A DNA stretch of 64,000 nucleotides from Notospermus geniculatus (taxonomy: Eukaryota; Nemertea; Pilidiophora; Heteronemertea; Lineidae): NCBI GenBank assembly GCA_002633025.1, contig NMRB01000207.1, positions 208,661-272,660 of the forward strand, written 5' to 3'. The position numbers and the translations under genes are program-made. This document shows, piece by piece, positions 22,855 through 35,024 of this stretch (positions are counted from its first letter, which is position 1; each line of letters opens with the position of its first letter). The notes beneath the pieces are model-generated. The model saw only the letters and a program-made list of their open reading frames with translations. It was not told the DNA's origin and ran no database searches.

Positions 22855-25410
22855 AATGAATATCCATTTTCTAACATCTTCAGAATGTACTCTACTTGTA
22901 ATATTGACATGACCCTAATGTTATTTTACTGAGGTCGATGGCACGGCTTCTGGATGACATCGGAGCTTCTTATTTCTCACTCGACAATCGTTCAAGGAGA
23001 AAATAAGAGGATTACTCTGATGAAGTATGTCAGATATGCCTTAGAAAATCAATGGCTTACGACAGTCGGACTTATTCAGGGAAAAGCACATATTACGCAC
23101 TTGCAACCGAACAAAATATCCCCATGCTGGAGCTTTGATCTTTTTCTTTTTTTATTCGCTATAACTTGGTTCAGTAGGGACTACCGCATTGACTAGTGCG
23201 TTATTTCACTAAGTAAGTACGATTTGTTCAGCGGCATAGCTTGGCTGATGCTGTACCTGAGCGCAAATAATATGCAGGAAGCAACTTAATTTCGGAGTTT
23301 TAATCATCCCACGTCCTTGTCATTATTGGGAAAAGTGACGACAAGAGCGTGTAGAGGTCAGATCAGGATCAGACACCTGCTAGCCAGAGGCGGGAAAGGA
23401 GCGCAGCAGCTGAATTGCTCGTCGTATAGGTATCCGCCACGGATTACTGACGACTATACGTACGATACACTGAAGGGGTTACTGCCGTACGTGGCGGCAG
23501 TAACCCCAGTACGTAGGCAGTACGTACGAAAGAATTGTATTGATACGCCAGTGAGATTGGGGATAAAGTGATAGGGGACCCAGCAGGAATTCGAACTTAA
23601 ACCCTTGCTTCCAGACATTGAGGAAGTACTTCAGCAACTTCCCCTTTGTCGCCGTAGAGGAAAGTAGGACCGGGTACAAACGAGTTTAAGGGCGGGCACA
23701 GCTGCTGTCGTATGGCACACCACAAAGGAGGCGGGAGAGAGTTAGGTGAACAGGCACTCCAAAAAGAAAGGAATTTCCAGCTGAGGGAGCAACAGCAGGC
23801 AGTGTTGAAGAGAGGAAATTAAGCTAAACCTTACAGCCGAAGCCCGTGGAACAGCAAAGCCAATAGTTCCTCGAATGTCTCACAAAGCTGCCGGCACCTG
23901 GGAGAATACTAATAGGAACGCCATGGGGGACTCGCCTCACCAGTCTATATGAGGGCGAGCATAGCTGACATTCGTGTCGTTGGGATGCTTGGAAAGGTCA
24001 GCAAAATACCTCAACGTCGGCAACTGGCGACTATGTACATGCATATGCAGAAGATAGGCAGCGACGGAAAGTCGTGATCAATAGGAAAAAGTCATCCAAC
24101 GAAGTTGAGCGACTTATGATATCATCCTTTCACTGATTTCCCTAGAGTTAGAGGGTTGAAAGCAGACCGGAAGGCTGCTAAGAAACGGCTGGCCAATCGC
24201 CGATACCTAAGGAGACAGGTTGTCAAAAGGAAGGTAACAGGTATTTCCTCCTCAGAGCCAGGGAAACTTCACTTCAACGCCTTAAAGTCCATCCGGCGCA
24301 AATTACTAGGCGTATAGCAAGCTCTGCCGCAACCTTCCACGGTTTCCGGGCGTACAACCTATCGGAATAGGCAAAATTACTAACCTTCAATTCCTGATTG
24401 AGGGAGGTCAAGAGCAAGGCAGTTTTTCACTAAAGTAATTTGACGGTGCATTGGCGAGGAAGATTAAGCGAGCTGCCATCTTTGGCATGGGAATTAATCA
24501 CCATCAAGAGTCATCTCGCTCACAGGGAACTCACAAAGTCTGATATCATTATTCATTGATACCCTGGCACAAGACTTGTAGACTTTCACAGCCCTCAACA
24601 TGCCCTCTACTCGAGGATATGACTGTGCACCATGCGACATGAGTCTCCAAACCGTCATATTCAACGCGGGCGGCGTGGAACCTTATCCACAAGAAAAGAT
24701 TAAGCCACGGAAGTCATGAAGCGCCTGAGGCGGGACTGGACCATCAATCAGTCCATAGGAGTGGAATATTTGAGATACAGTTGAAGTAGCCGGGAGTCGC
24801 TTCTTACATGATGACATATACATGTATATTTAAAGGCATTCCTTTCATTTTAACCACTTTCAATGTTGTCATAGTGTGGGACATGTACATGTATTGCTTG
24901 CGTCACATTTGCTGAACAAAAGGTTGACCTTGCCGCCACCCGCAATGACACCCTGGTTACCGAACGACAAATATCATGGAATAATTACCAGTCATAAATA
25001 CATTTCGCATGCATTGTTTCCATCAGCGCGAACATCGTTAATGTGTGGTCTGCCACTGGAATTTCCCACAAGGCTTAGCAAGATGAAATAGGAATACAGC
25101 AAATAGCATTAAAAGTCTAGTACCAGTGGAATCAATCTTTCTTTGATATTGTACCCGAACATGATCGATTGACAGAGATATCTTACAACAGATTGCCCGG
25201 AGGCATACGAGCCAATTTTGTCATATCTCTCATCCTAATGACCCTTTATATAGGAGAGAAAATGGCCACTTTTTCCTGCGTAAATACTTTCCAGACAATT
25301 TGTTCATCTACGCAAGTGAGATATATGGCGACAGGCGAGTACGATATTGATGTCCAGCATACCGACCTTCCACACTTGCTGTTCCTTTAACATTCGTTGA
25401 ACGACAATAA
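22855..25410. other. non-coding right part of segment B
   Basis: 22855-23050 has no counterpart in segment A. 23051-25410 matches 13973-16955 apart from the pogo-like insertion and small indels. No gene is supported. Confidence 0.5.
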
Positions 25411-25457
25411 TAGGGAGTTTCGCAAATCTGACGAAAACGAAGTAAGAAATACGAAAT

Positions 25458-25898
25458 TCAACTTTCAACAGTGGTCTCGGTTGTTTGCGCGCAGTCAGTT
25501 CGTTCCAACCCTTATATTATCATTATCAAAGAGATGGTAAGGGTTTTGCAGAAAGAAAATGCATGTATTGCACCATCACTGCGCACTTGCGGTCGGGGCA
25601 ATTTATTCCTACCCGACGAATGACATGGATGATAGGTTCAACTAGCGCAAGGCTTCGGCCGATACCATGCAAAACTGCCGAACTGCGGGCGACTAAACAT
25701 GAGAATAAGAGGCAAATGGCCGCAATTCATGGCAAGAATGTTTAGGGTTTCCCCTGAACCAGTAGACCACATGTGGCATAAATACAAAGTTGAACCTCGG
25801 TCATGTCGGTCTGCTAATTCATTCTTTGTATAAACATACATGTATTTCAGGTGTAACAGTGATGAGTGCAAACTCATTGAGGTGCGGTATTCATTATT
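25458..25898. other. unique gene-free stretch
   Basis: Between the end of segment B and the next tandem pair. No repeat or convincing coding frame noticed. Confidence 0.4.
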
Positions 25899-25990
25899 AC
25901 ATTGAACTACATTATGAAGGCCACATCCCTAACATTTGATATGAACAAATGGTATCTTTGTGGCGTGTGGCGTCGCAGCCAAAACCATAT

Positions 25991-26111
25991 AGGGAGTTTT
26001 CGCAAAGCCTCCGAATCGCCAACGCGAACGTCTGTTCGGTGATCTCTTCTTTCATCGAACAACGGGTTTGGCGTTCGCGTTCGCGTTTCGGGGACTTTGC
26101 GAAAACTCCCT
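25991..26111. mobile_element. GGGAG-family MITE, type c (copy C)
   Basis: AGGGAGTTTTCGCAAAG at the left and CTTTGCGAAAACTCCCT at the right are inverted. The arms contain the ACG series AACGCGAACG. The type differs from a, b and d inside the first 17 bp. Non-coding, about 121 bp. Confidence 0.85.
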
Positions 26112-27243
26112 ATTATGAAGTTTCACGAGGTTCCGGCCTCCCGGAAGGACACCGGGAACACGTATCCTTTCTGGCTGCTTTTAACGTCGATATCGAGTAA
26201 CAGGATAGGCGCTTAGTGTGGCTTTCCGGGAGGTTTGCAAAGCCTTCACACAATAGAGGCGCACCTGGTCATTGCCCACGAGAAGTCACGTATAACGTAC
26301 TTTACTGTATAAGATGCTACGTTTGGCTGAACATAATCTTATTCTGATTCTCATCGAAGTGTATCAACAAATGAGGTATCTCTTGATGAAGACCGCAAAG
26401 GCATACGAATTGGCAATTATGAGAGTAAGAGCCAAAGGCAAATAAGAGAAGGGAGAGGGAACAAACAGCAAGAAACGCTCCGGGTCGTCATTAATATTTG
26501 TAGGGTTCTGCGGGTCTTTGGTGAAATGACATGAACCAAGTTGGCTTCATAATGTCAAACAATCAATTAATCAACCAACCGGTGTAGAGGAACCAATGGG
26601 AATACTTTTTTTTCGAGTTGACATTGCGGGCAGTGTACATATACCGATAGAAATCCCACCAGGCCGCTTGTCTCCCAGAAAACATTGATCGAGTGAGAAA
26701 CTAACTTATGTTGAAATATCGCTGTCATGCCATGTATGACAAGCTTTCGGTTGTCAGATAAAGGTTTATCGAAAAAAATACCGAGCAAGTTGAAAAAGTA
26801 CTCGGTTACAGACAAACGTACTTTACTAGCAGGGCTTGGGTGAGCGGCCCTGCCTTGATGAGCTATCACGGCAGACGTGACGCAAATCAAACATTGACAA
26901 AAAAGGTGTATTTCACCATTTCAACTTTTATGATCATTTTGATGTGAAATATGAAAGTACCACTCTCGGGTGACAGACTGCTGGAAATTATCTTTTTAAT
27001 AAAACGTTATTTTTGCATCTAAACTAGAAAAAGTTTGTCAGATCTCCTCGATCTGCTGCTCATGGCATTCGGCTTCACCCTGCTTTGTTACTGAAAAATG
27101 CTGTTATTCGCTTTCCCGAGTACAAGTTATTGGTTACCGATGGAAGAATTGTGTTGAACATAAACCAGTAGTCTTGAACGTTAGTTGGGGTTTTGATATT
27201 TTTGGTGACTGGGAGGGGAATGTCGATGGTCGTCAGCTGCCCC

Positions 27244-27284
27244 TGCATTCAGAGAGACTTTAGTGAAAAGTCTCTCTGAATGCA
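27244..27284. repeat. perfect hairpin in the C/D spacer
   Basis: TGCATTCAGAGAGACTTT pairs with AAGTCTCTCTGAATGCA around an AGTGA-type loop. TGCATTCAGA recurs 20 bp further right (27303), so one arm may have been copied. Confidence 0.8.
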
Positions 27285-27478
27285 ATGTGTCACCCAGACC
27301 CGCTGCATTCAGAATGAGGCTAATGCATTATCCATTTGAAACATACGCACGAGATACCAAGGTATTTTAGAATATTACATTGAACTACATTATGAAGGCC
27401 ATATCCCTAACCATGCTAACATTTGATATGAACAAATGGTATCTTTGTGGCGTGTGGCGTCGCAGCCAAAACCATAAT

Positions 27479-27605
27479 AGGGAGTTTTCGCAACCCCCCG
27501 AAACGCCAACGCGAACGTCTATCCTTTTGCTCTGTGATCTCTTCTTTCATCGAACAATGGGTTTGGCGTTCCCGTTGGCGTGTCGGGAACTTGCGAAAAC
27601 TCCCT
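27479..27605. mobile_element. GGGAG-family MITE, type c (copy D)
   Basis: Same element as 25991-26111 at the matching place in copy D. It has small internal indels and retains both AGGGAGTTTTCGCAA ends, so the insertion predates the separation of C and D. Confidence 0.85.
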
Positions 27606-29432
27606 ATTATGAAGTTTCACGAGGTTCCGGCCTCCCGGAAGGACACCGGGAACGCGTATCCTTTCTGGCTGCTTTTAACGTCGATATCGAGTAACAGGAT
27701 AGGCGCTTAGTGTGGCTTTCCGGGAGGTTTGCAAAGCCTTCACACAATAGAGGCGCACCTGGTCATTGCCCACGAGAAGTCACCTATAACGTACTTTACT
27801 GTATAAGATGCTACGTTTGGCTGAACATAATCTTATTCTGATTCTCATCGAAGTGTATCAACAAATGAGGTATCTCTTGATGAAGACCGCAAAGGCATAC
27901 GAATTGGCAATTATGAGAGTAAGAGCCAAAGGCAAATAAGAGAAGGGAGAGGGAACAAACAGCAAGAAACGCTCCGGGTCGTCATTAATATTTGTAGGGT
28001 TCTGCGGGTCTTTGGTGAAATGACATGAACCAAGTTGGCTTCATAATGTCAAACAATCAATTAATCAACCAACCGGTGTAGAGGAACCAATGGGAATACT
28101 TTTTTTTCGAGCTGACATTGCGGCCAGTGTACATATACCGATAGAAATCCCACCAGGCCGCTTGTCTCCCAGAAAACATTGATCGAGTGAGAAACTAACT
28201 TATGTTGAAATATCGCTGTCATGCCATGTATGACAAGCTTTCGGTTGTCAGATAAAGGTTTATCGGAAAAAATACCGAGCAAGTTGAAAAAGTACTCGGT
28301 TACAGACAAACGTACTTTACTAGCAGGGCTCGGGTGAGCCGCCCTGCCTTGATGAGCTATCACGGCAGACGTGACGCAAATCAAACATTGACAAAAAAGG
28401 TGTATTTCACCATTTCAACTTTTATGATCATTTTGATGTGAAATATGAAAGTACCACTCTCGGGTGATAGACTGCTGGAAATTATCTTTTTAATAAAACG
28501 TTATTTTTGCATCTAAACTAGAAAAAGTTTGTCAGATCTCCTCGATCTGCTGCTCCCATGGCATTCGGCTTCACCCTGCTTTGTTTTCCATACTGAAAAA
28601 TGCTGTTACTCGCTTTCCTGAGTTAAGTTATTGGTGACCGATGGAAGAATTGTGTTGAACATAAACCAACTACGAGCTAGAAGCAATGTTACTGTCTTGA
28701 TACCAACTGATTGGCATTTCATGCAAGGTCCATCACTTTTTTCTGATGAAAACAATTGAATAAGATTTCTTTTTCCTTGTTAAGCGTAGCAGTGTACAAT
28801 GTACTTAAACATGCCAGGGTGTCGGCGAGTCGTCGTAACCAGATATTCGGGATCCGATACCAGCTGATTGAATTCTCCTTCCATGACACCTAAACTTGTT
28901 TGTTATTCAACGCGGGAGAGCCGACGGTTGCTAACACGATTTGGTGTCATTTGCTGAAAGGAGACCATGACCTTTTCAAAGCAAGCTGCTTCTTATTGCA
29001 TGTATACGTTTCCAAATAATGTGATCGGCAACCAACAAGAAGCCTCGAACAGTTATATATTGCGTAATTATTAACATCTGTCCCAAATGTTACTAACATC
29101 CGTTTTTCAGTTACCCCCTCCCCATATGAAATATACATGTATACACGTAGCATCAAACGAGGCGAAGGTTTTTCTTGAAGCAGTTATGCATGTTACATGT
29201 ATCCGTTGACGCTAAATTGAATTACAAAGATTTTCGGTGGACGTGCAGGTACTTACAACCTGCATAGCTCATCCATTTTCAATGGTATACCTACACGTAT
29301 TAGGTTATTTCACACGGTATGAATCAGCTAGGGAACACCGACATGGCAAAGTACACGTAATACCAATCCATACAAGTATTTCTTGGCGCAGGGTTGGTTG
29401 TTTTCCTTGGTCATTCAGGTCTAACGGGACAT

Positions 29433-29576
29433 GCAGAAATCAAACGATAAACGTAAACTTTACGACAACGTTATTTTTCATACTGCACATTAGCTAGATT
29501 TTATATTGCATTTTCGTGACGAAAATAACGTTGTCGTTAACGTTTACGTTTATCGTTTGATTTATAAACCTCCCTA
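29433..29576. mobile_element. GGGAG-family MITE, type d (copy E, left tip lost)
   Basis: AGAAATCAAACGATAAACGT and the right arm ACGTTTATCGTTTGATTTAT are inverted, ending TAAACCTCCCTA. The intact relative is 54416-54555. The first 8-10 bp of the left terminus (GGGAGGTTT) are not present here. ACG recurs about every 6 bp in both arms. Confidence 0.8.
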
Positions 29577-30713
29577 ATATGTCAACAAGCAGACATTCAT
29601 TTTCGCTTGTTGTATTCCGTAGGTGGTTGTGCCTCAGGAAGGCTCCGGGTTGAGGTCGAAAATTCGAATTATTAATGTTTGGCTTATTTCAAATGAAGCC
29701 GACATTCAGGCCATTTATAATCCAAGGTACTTTGTCACACACTTCAGTGGTTGAAGGCTTCTGCCCGGGCGAAGGAACCGTTCATCACATCAGATTTAAA
29801 CCACTTGAACACATGACTAAGATATTGCCAATAATTCACTCTGGCACGTCACGTCTCCATGACGTGCGGATTACCACTCGTGAGAACGTGATCTGTAGTA
29901 GACTAGTCACTTGATCCGGATGAGCGAGACAACGGCGACATGCAAGGTCAAGTTGAACTCATTAGGATTTCGGCTGGACTGAGATAAAAAAAGACTAGCT
30001 AATAACCCTGGAGTTAGTCCCCTTGATGACCTTCTTTTATCTGTTAGACCGACGCCCTGTCGCAGCAAAACTAATTTGGCAACCGGGAACGTAAATGAAA
30101 ATGTATTATGCGTCTGTTTTGCCTTTTGTAGCTTTCGTTCTTTCTTGCGCATTGGATGCTAGTCTCGGTCATCCAGCCGCTGTTTCGAATCAAGGGATCC
30201 GATAAGCGTCTGGGTGATAATGCCACTTTTTCTGTTATGAGCAGACCAAGATTCTGGTCTGGATGCTGATTGGCTAATCAAGGACAGAGCTAGTCATCCA
30301 TTCCTATCCGTCGATTCATCCCATTTGAAAATCACAATCCGACTGCTGATTGGGCAAGAGAAGTGATCATGTGATATCATCATGGCGACGACCATAATGT
30401 CAGTTGGGTTTTCTCGACCTCGTCTTATACGGATACAGCCAGAAATTCAACTCCAATAAGTTGACTCTGTCTCAGATCACTTCACCAATCTATTCATTGC
30501 CAGATTTAGACATTTTGGGAGGCTGTGAGGTGAAATATAATCCAATAATGGAAGCAGTCATTTGACGTCACGTGACCTGCTAGAGCATTGCCCACAATGC
30601 ATTGTATCACAGCAACGGCGTTATGTGCCAGACGTTTGTGTGGCAGTACTGCGGAACTAAACGGCTGGCTGCGTGAGACTAATTGGATGTCGGATTTCCA
30701 TGGCAAAGTACAG

Positions 30714-30818
30714 GGGCCATATTCATAAACATACTTAAGTCAAAGTGTGATACTTTTCTTTTGTGTTGAACAAAGGATAAGTGGGGCACTTAGACTTAAG
30801 TAGCTTTATGAATACCGA
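30714..30818. mobile_element. 105-bp MITE present only in copy E
   Basis: Ends GGGCCATATTCATAAAC and GCTTTATGAATACCGA are inverted and resemble the element at 2579. Copy F has the plain site AAAGTCCAGGGATATTG (36182-36198), whereas copy E has CAG on both sides (TACAG and TCCAG), giving a 3-5 bp target duplication. The arms also pair around ACTTAAGTC. Confidence 0.85.
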
Positions 30819-31102
30819 TCCAGGGATATTGAGAAAGAGAAGGGTAAGAAAAATATGGTCCATACACGTACATGTATGAGTGTACATACTGTCAGTGTTT
30901 CGAGCCATCTGCAACAAATTTGGGTCATTCTCGCACTTTTCGCTCGTCAGATGGTCTGCACCTTCATCAGCCAAAAGATAATAGCGATCCCATCTTACGG
31001 TGAACGAGCTTTTTCAGTCGCAGTTTCACTAACTTTGAATCTTTCAGGTCTCTTCTGAAGATGTACTCTTTATAGCTGCGTTTTCAGGAGAGGCTTGAGG
31101 TA

Positions 31103-31172
31103 TGTAAAGCGCTCTGAGCGGATCTTTTGATCGGATATAGTGCTGTATAAGTTCCAGTCTATCTATCTAAGT
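31103..31172 (+). mobile_element. 3' tail resembling an L2-clade LINE/SINE (copy E)
   Basis: GTAAAGCGCTCTGAGCGGAT is followed by GGATATAGTGCTGTATAAG and a short TCTA repeat. This layout (AAAGCGCT, then ATAGCGCTATATAA and a simple-repeat end) is typical of SINE and L2-type LINE tails in many animals. The upstream body could not be delimited. The same tail occurs in copy F. Confidence 0.55.
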
Positions 31173-32880
31173 GTTCTTTCAAGGCAGAAAAGCATTTCAC
31201 AGGTGGATTCGAAACGGTCACGTCATAATAAAGTTATGAACACCATGAACAATCAACTGTGAACGAGCTGTTGCCTGGGCCAAAGCTTCTCTCACTTGCC
31301 ACAAGATGACTCTCCTCAACCTGATTTTGTGTTTATTTACCAGTTTGCACAAAAAATGATTTTATGATGGTTGTCTATATTCATAAATTATGTGGATTGA
31401 AAGTAAATTAACCTAAACGTATCTCGGCTGACGTCAGCAGGTATTTATTCCTTTTGTTGCAGTCATTGAATTCCCGTCATCGGGTCATACTCATTTGCTT
31501 CTCATCATTCTGTCATACATGGAAGTCATTAATTTCTCGTTACACCTTCATACATGAGCTTCATGGATTTCCTTTCTATCGGTAACACATTGATTTCTCA
31601 ATTAGTATGCATACCGATAATTTCCCTGTTAGTCGTTTCCATTGACACTGCACATGCTAGCACTCTTACCAATACATTGAAAAAAAGTTGCACAAATGCG
31701 AACACTCGTATGCACTATTCCCACTGAACCTGACTTTTCACTATGATATTTACTGGCCGAGAGCCGAGAAAACAGTCAATTGACAAATATTTCCAATAAT
31801 GGTGCACTGGCAATCCTCACTTTTATTTATTAGGTTAAAGATAGCTTCGTGTCATAAATCGACCGTTGAACTCGTATCATCAATAATAATATTATTGCAT
31901 TGTAGTGATCAGATTGGGGTGATGCTACGTCGGACTTATTGAACATATTATAGATTACCACAAGCTGATGTATTAAATATCTTCTAATCAGCTGAATCAA
32001 CCATGTCAGGATTGACGGCGCTGGAAAAAGCAAGATTTAGTGATAGGGTTGCAACCAAAAACGAAATATGCCTTCCAGGATTTCACCATAAAAAAGACTG
32101 CATTCGGAGTTTCAATAAAAGTAGGCGATCCTGCTGATCGTCGTAATTATTTTTAGCAGAAGTTCTCCGTCGTAGATGTTTTGATTACTTTTTACAACCC
32201 ATTGATTGGCACTCTCGACAGGAACACGTCACATCCAATTCTTCTCAAGACAGATCAAGTGGTGGCAGACGACACGCAGCTACAGCAAAAAAACTGATGC
32301 ATTGAAAAATATACTTTTATAGTACACTACCATGTAAAAGCGTATTGCATACTTCTCTCTCCGCACCTGAATAATGTTTGACCCGCTGTCTAATCAATAT
32401 TTTACATAGGACCGATTTTTTAAACGATAGTTAAGGTAAACCTCGGTTTAACCATCGGCTTTTCTGACAAACCGTGAATTAACCAAAGTAAACCTTTTGA
32501 CTTTTAGAATGTTTGGCTACCAAAGATTCATAAAATCGAAAAATTCACTTCGATTATCAAACAGTTTGTCAACTGAGGGTTACATCCGAACAATAGTCAT
32601 GATATCTTAGAAAAATACTTGAATTTCTCCAAGTAATCATATTTTTGACAAACTCAATTGATAATCGCTCAGGCATCCGTGCTTACACATCTGGGGATAC
32701 GGAAGAAATCGATTGACATCTAAATAAATTGGAAAGTGTCACATGAAGCAGAACACGTTTTGTCATTTGATCGCCTAATCTCTACTGAGTTGAATGTTTC
32801 GGAAAATATTTGAAAGATTTAAACATTATTTGAATATAATTATTTTTAACATCTCTTGATGATAAATATTTTTAAAAATA

Positions 32881-33700
32881 GTGCCAAAGGCACTGTGCCC
32901 GCTTGGCTTTTTTAGCACAGTGGTGGAAAGCATAAGCCATATCAGAATCCCATACAAGCCATCTTTGACAATATCTGTGACCAAAGCGTACATAGCAGAT
33001 TTTGCGAGTTTGGTTTTGGCCTCCTGGTGGCAAAGTCAAGAATTAGATTTCACCAATACTTCGTCAGGAACTCACTACAACCTAGAGGTAAATACGGTGT
33101 ACATACAAAGGTTCAATACAATAGCTCAAACGATTATCAAAATATAGCCCTTTTAAGTTTTTCACAAAACGCCCCCTATCTACCAAAATAGGAATCGCAT
33201 CGCACCCAAAATCGAAGTTGACCTAGATTTTTTGGTCATTCACACCTTTATGCAATATGAAAATGATCCTTCAAAAACTGAAGGCGCTATCCATCTGACA
33301 AGGAAAAATTTGATATTTTCGTTTTGGCCCCCTAGTGGCAAAGTGGAGAATCAAATTGCACCGAAACTTCGTGTGCAAGTCACAACAAGCTAGAGGTACA
33401 TGCATACAAAGTTTCATCGTGATAGCTCAAGCCATTCGCAAACTACAGGCCTTTGAATTTTTTCACAAGACGCCCCCTACTGGCCAAAGTAGGAATCGCA
33501 TCGCACCCAAAATCAAACTTGACCTAGATTTTGTGGTCATACACACCCATATGCAATATGAAAATGATTGGTCAAAAACTGAAGGCGCTATCCATCTGAC
33601 AAGGGAAACTATGAGTCCAATTCTATTGACTGACCCGTGACAAGTCTTTGGCTAGCTTCGCTGTTGACCGCTACGCGGCGCGTTGGGCCCTTGCGTCCAG
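32881..33700. repeat. mosaic repeat, about 145-157 bp monomers
   Basis: Four cores lie at 33021 (CTCCTGGTGGCAAAGTC), 33171 (CCCCCTATCTACCAAAA), 33328 (CCCTAGTGGCAAAGTGG) and 33472 (CCCCCTACTGGCCAAAG). Each is followed by AGAATC- or GGAATCGCA-type sequence and ACCGAAACTTCG or ACCCAAAATC. Monomers alternate between two types, so the higher-order unit is about 300 bp. Related cores occur at about 39352, 39870 and 40149. It fills the spacer between copies E and F. Confidence 0.7.
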
Positions 33701-34471
33701 CTACGAGCTAGAAGCGTGTTACTGTCTTGATACCAACTGATTGGCATTTCATGCAAGGTCCATCACTTTTTTCTGATGAAAACAATTGAATAAGATTTCT
33801 TTTTCCTTTGTTAAGCGTAGCAGTGTACGATGTACTTAAACATGCCAGGGTGTCGGCGAGTCGTCGTAACCAGATATTCGGGATCCGATACCAGCTGATT
33901 GAATTTTCCTTCCATGACACCTAAACTTGTTTGTTATTCAACGCGAGAGAGCCGACGGTTGCTAACACGATTTGGTGTCATTTGCTGAAAGGAGACCATG
34001 ACCTTTTCAAAGCAAGCTGCTTCTTATTGCATGTATACGTTCCCAAATAATGTGATCGGCAACCAACAAGAAGCCTCGAACAGTTAGGCCTATATATTGG
34101 GTAATTATTAACATCTGTCCCAAATGTTACTAACATCCGTTTTTCAGTTATACCCCCTCCCCATATGAAATATACATGTATACACGTAGCATCAAACGAG
34201 GCGAAGGTTTTTCTTGAAGCAGTTATGCATGTTACATGTATCCGTTGACGCTAAATTGAATTACAAAGATTTTCGGTGGACGTGCAGGTACTTACAACCT
34301 GCATAGCTCATCCATTTTCAATGGTATACCTACACGTATTAGGTTATTTCACACGGTATGAATCAGCTAGGGAACACCGACATGGCAAAGTACACGTAAT
34401 ACCAATCCATACAAGTATTTCTTGGCGCAAGGTTGGTTGTTTTCCTTGGTCATTCAGGTCTAACGGGACAT

Positions 34472-35024
34472 GCAGAAATCAAACGATAAACGTAAACTTT
34501 ACGACAACGTTATTTTTCATACTGCACATTACACTGTAAATCCGTCGGACGCCGGCGTCCGATTCTGAACACTATCGTATATTCAGCAAACTAAAGTGTG
34601 TAAGTTATTGACTGAAACAAATATGACTTTTATACGTCTGTTCAACTTCTGAACACTTGAACATGTTCATGTGTTCCAAAAGTGTTGCAATCGAGGTGTT
34701 CTAAATAATAACACTGGTGTTCTAAACAGTCCATTTAGAACACTTGATTGCAACACTTATTTAACGCATGAACATGTTCATACGTTAAAGTTATGTTATA
34801 ATTTACACACTATAGTTTGCCGAAGTAATTTTTTCTCTTGAAATTAATTTCTTGAACAAAATACATCACTTTCTTGGAAAAATATGTATTTTAGTGTTTC
34901 TGCTAGGCAAATACACGATAGTGTTCAGAATCGGACGCCAGCGTCGACTGGAACACTTGGATTTAGTGTGTAGCTAGATTTTATATTGCATTTTCGTTTA
35001 TCGTTTGATTTATAAACCTCCCTA
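34472..35024. mobile_element. type d MITE interrupted by another MITE (copy F)
   Basis: The left arm CAGAAATCAAACGATAAACG and the right end TTTATAAACCTCCCTA belong to the type d element. The 439-bp element at 34532 sits in its loop. The right arm has lost about 33 bp compared with copy E (GACGAAAATAACG... missing after CATTTTCG), so the hairpin can no longer form fully. Confidence 0.8.
34532..34970. mobile_element. 439-bp MITE with CACTGTAAATCC ends, nested
   Basis: Left CACTGTAAATCC and right GGATTTAGTGTG are inverted. Further in, GGACGC-GGCGTCCGATTCTGA pairs with TCAGAATCGGACGCCAGCG and ACACTATCGTAT with its complement. TA flanks both sides (34530-34531 and 34971-34972), and copy E has the unfilled CACATTAGCTAG. 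The interior repeats GAACATGTTCATGTG and GTTCTAAA motifs symmetrically. Confidence 0.9.

Larger units (their letters stand above)
17128..25457. repeat. large tandem duplication, segment B
   Basis: Head-to-tail counterpart of 6449-16990, including a shorter minisatellite (17525-18045), the receptor gene and flanks. It lacks the insertions at 6505, 10828, 11433 and 15762 and carries one of its own (18656-18922). It ends in a 47-bp fragment of the type a GGGAG-family MITE (25411-25457). Confidence 0.9.
25899..28640. repeat. tandem duplication of about 1.25 kb (C 25899-27150, D 27371-28640)
   Basis: Both copies run from TACATTGAACTACATTATGA through to the GCTGTTA(T/C)TCGCTTTCC region, with very high identity and small indels. 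Each carries the same type c MITE near its start. The 220-bp spacer (27151-27370) contains a hairpin. A 107-codon minus frame (26567-26890 and 28061-28384) is open in both copies but unrecognised and not called. Confidence 0.9.
28670..32880. repeat. tandem duplication, copy E (4.2 kb)
   Basis: Starts near TACGAGCTAGAAGC and ends near GATGATAAATATTTTTAAAA; repeated head to tail at 33701-38560. Non-coding so far as I can see. It contains a type d MITE, an insertion at 30714 absent from copy F, a LINE/SINE-like tail at 31103, and an element whose right end is lost near 32580. Confidence 0.9.

Noticed and set aside
26567-28384. 107-codon minus frame in both C and D copies
   Set aside because: The copies are too similar for conservation to mean anything, and no domain, start context or splice partner is seen.
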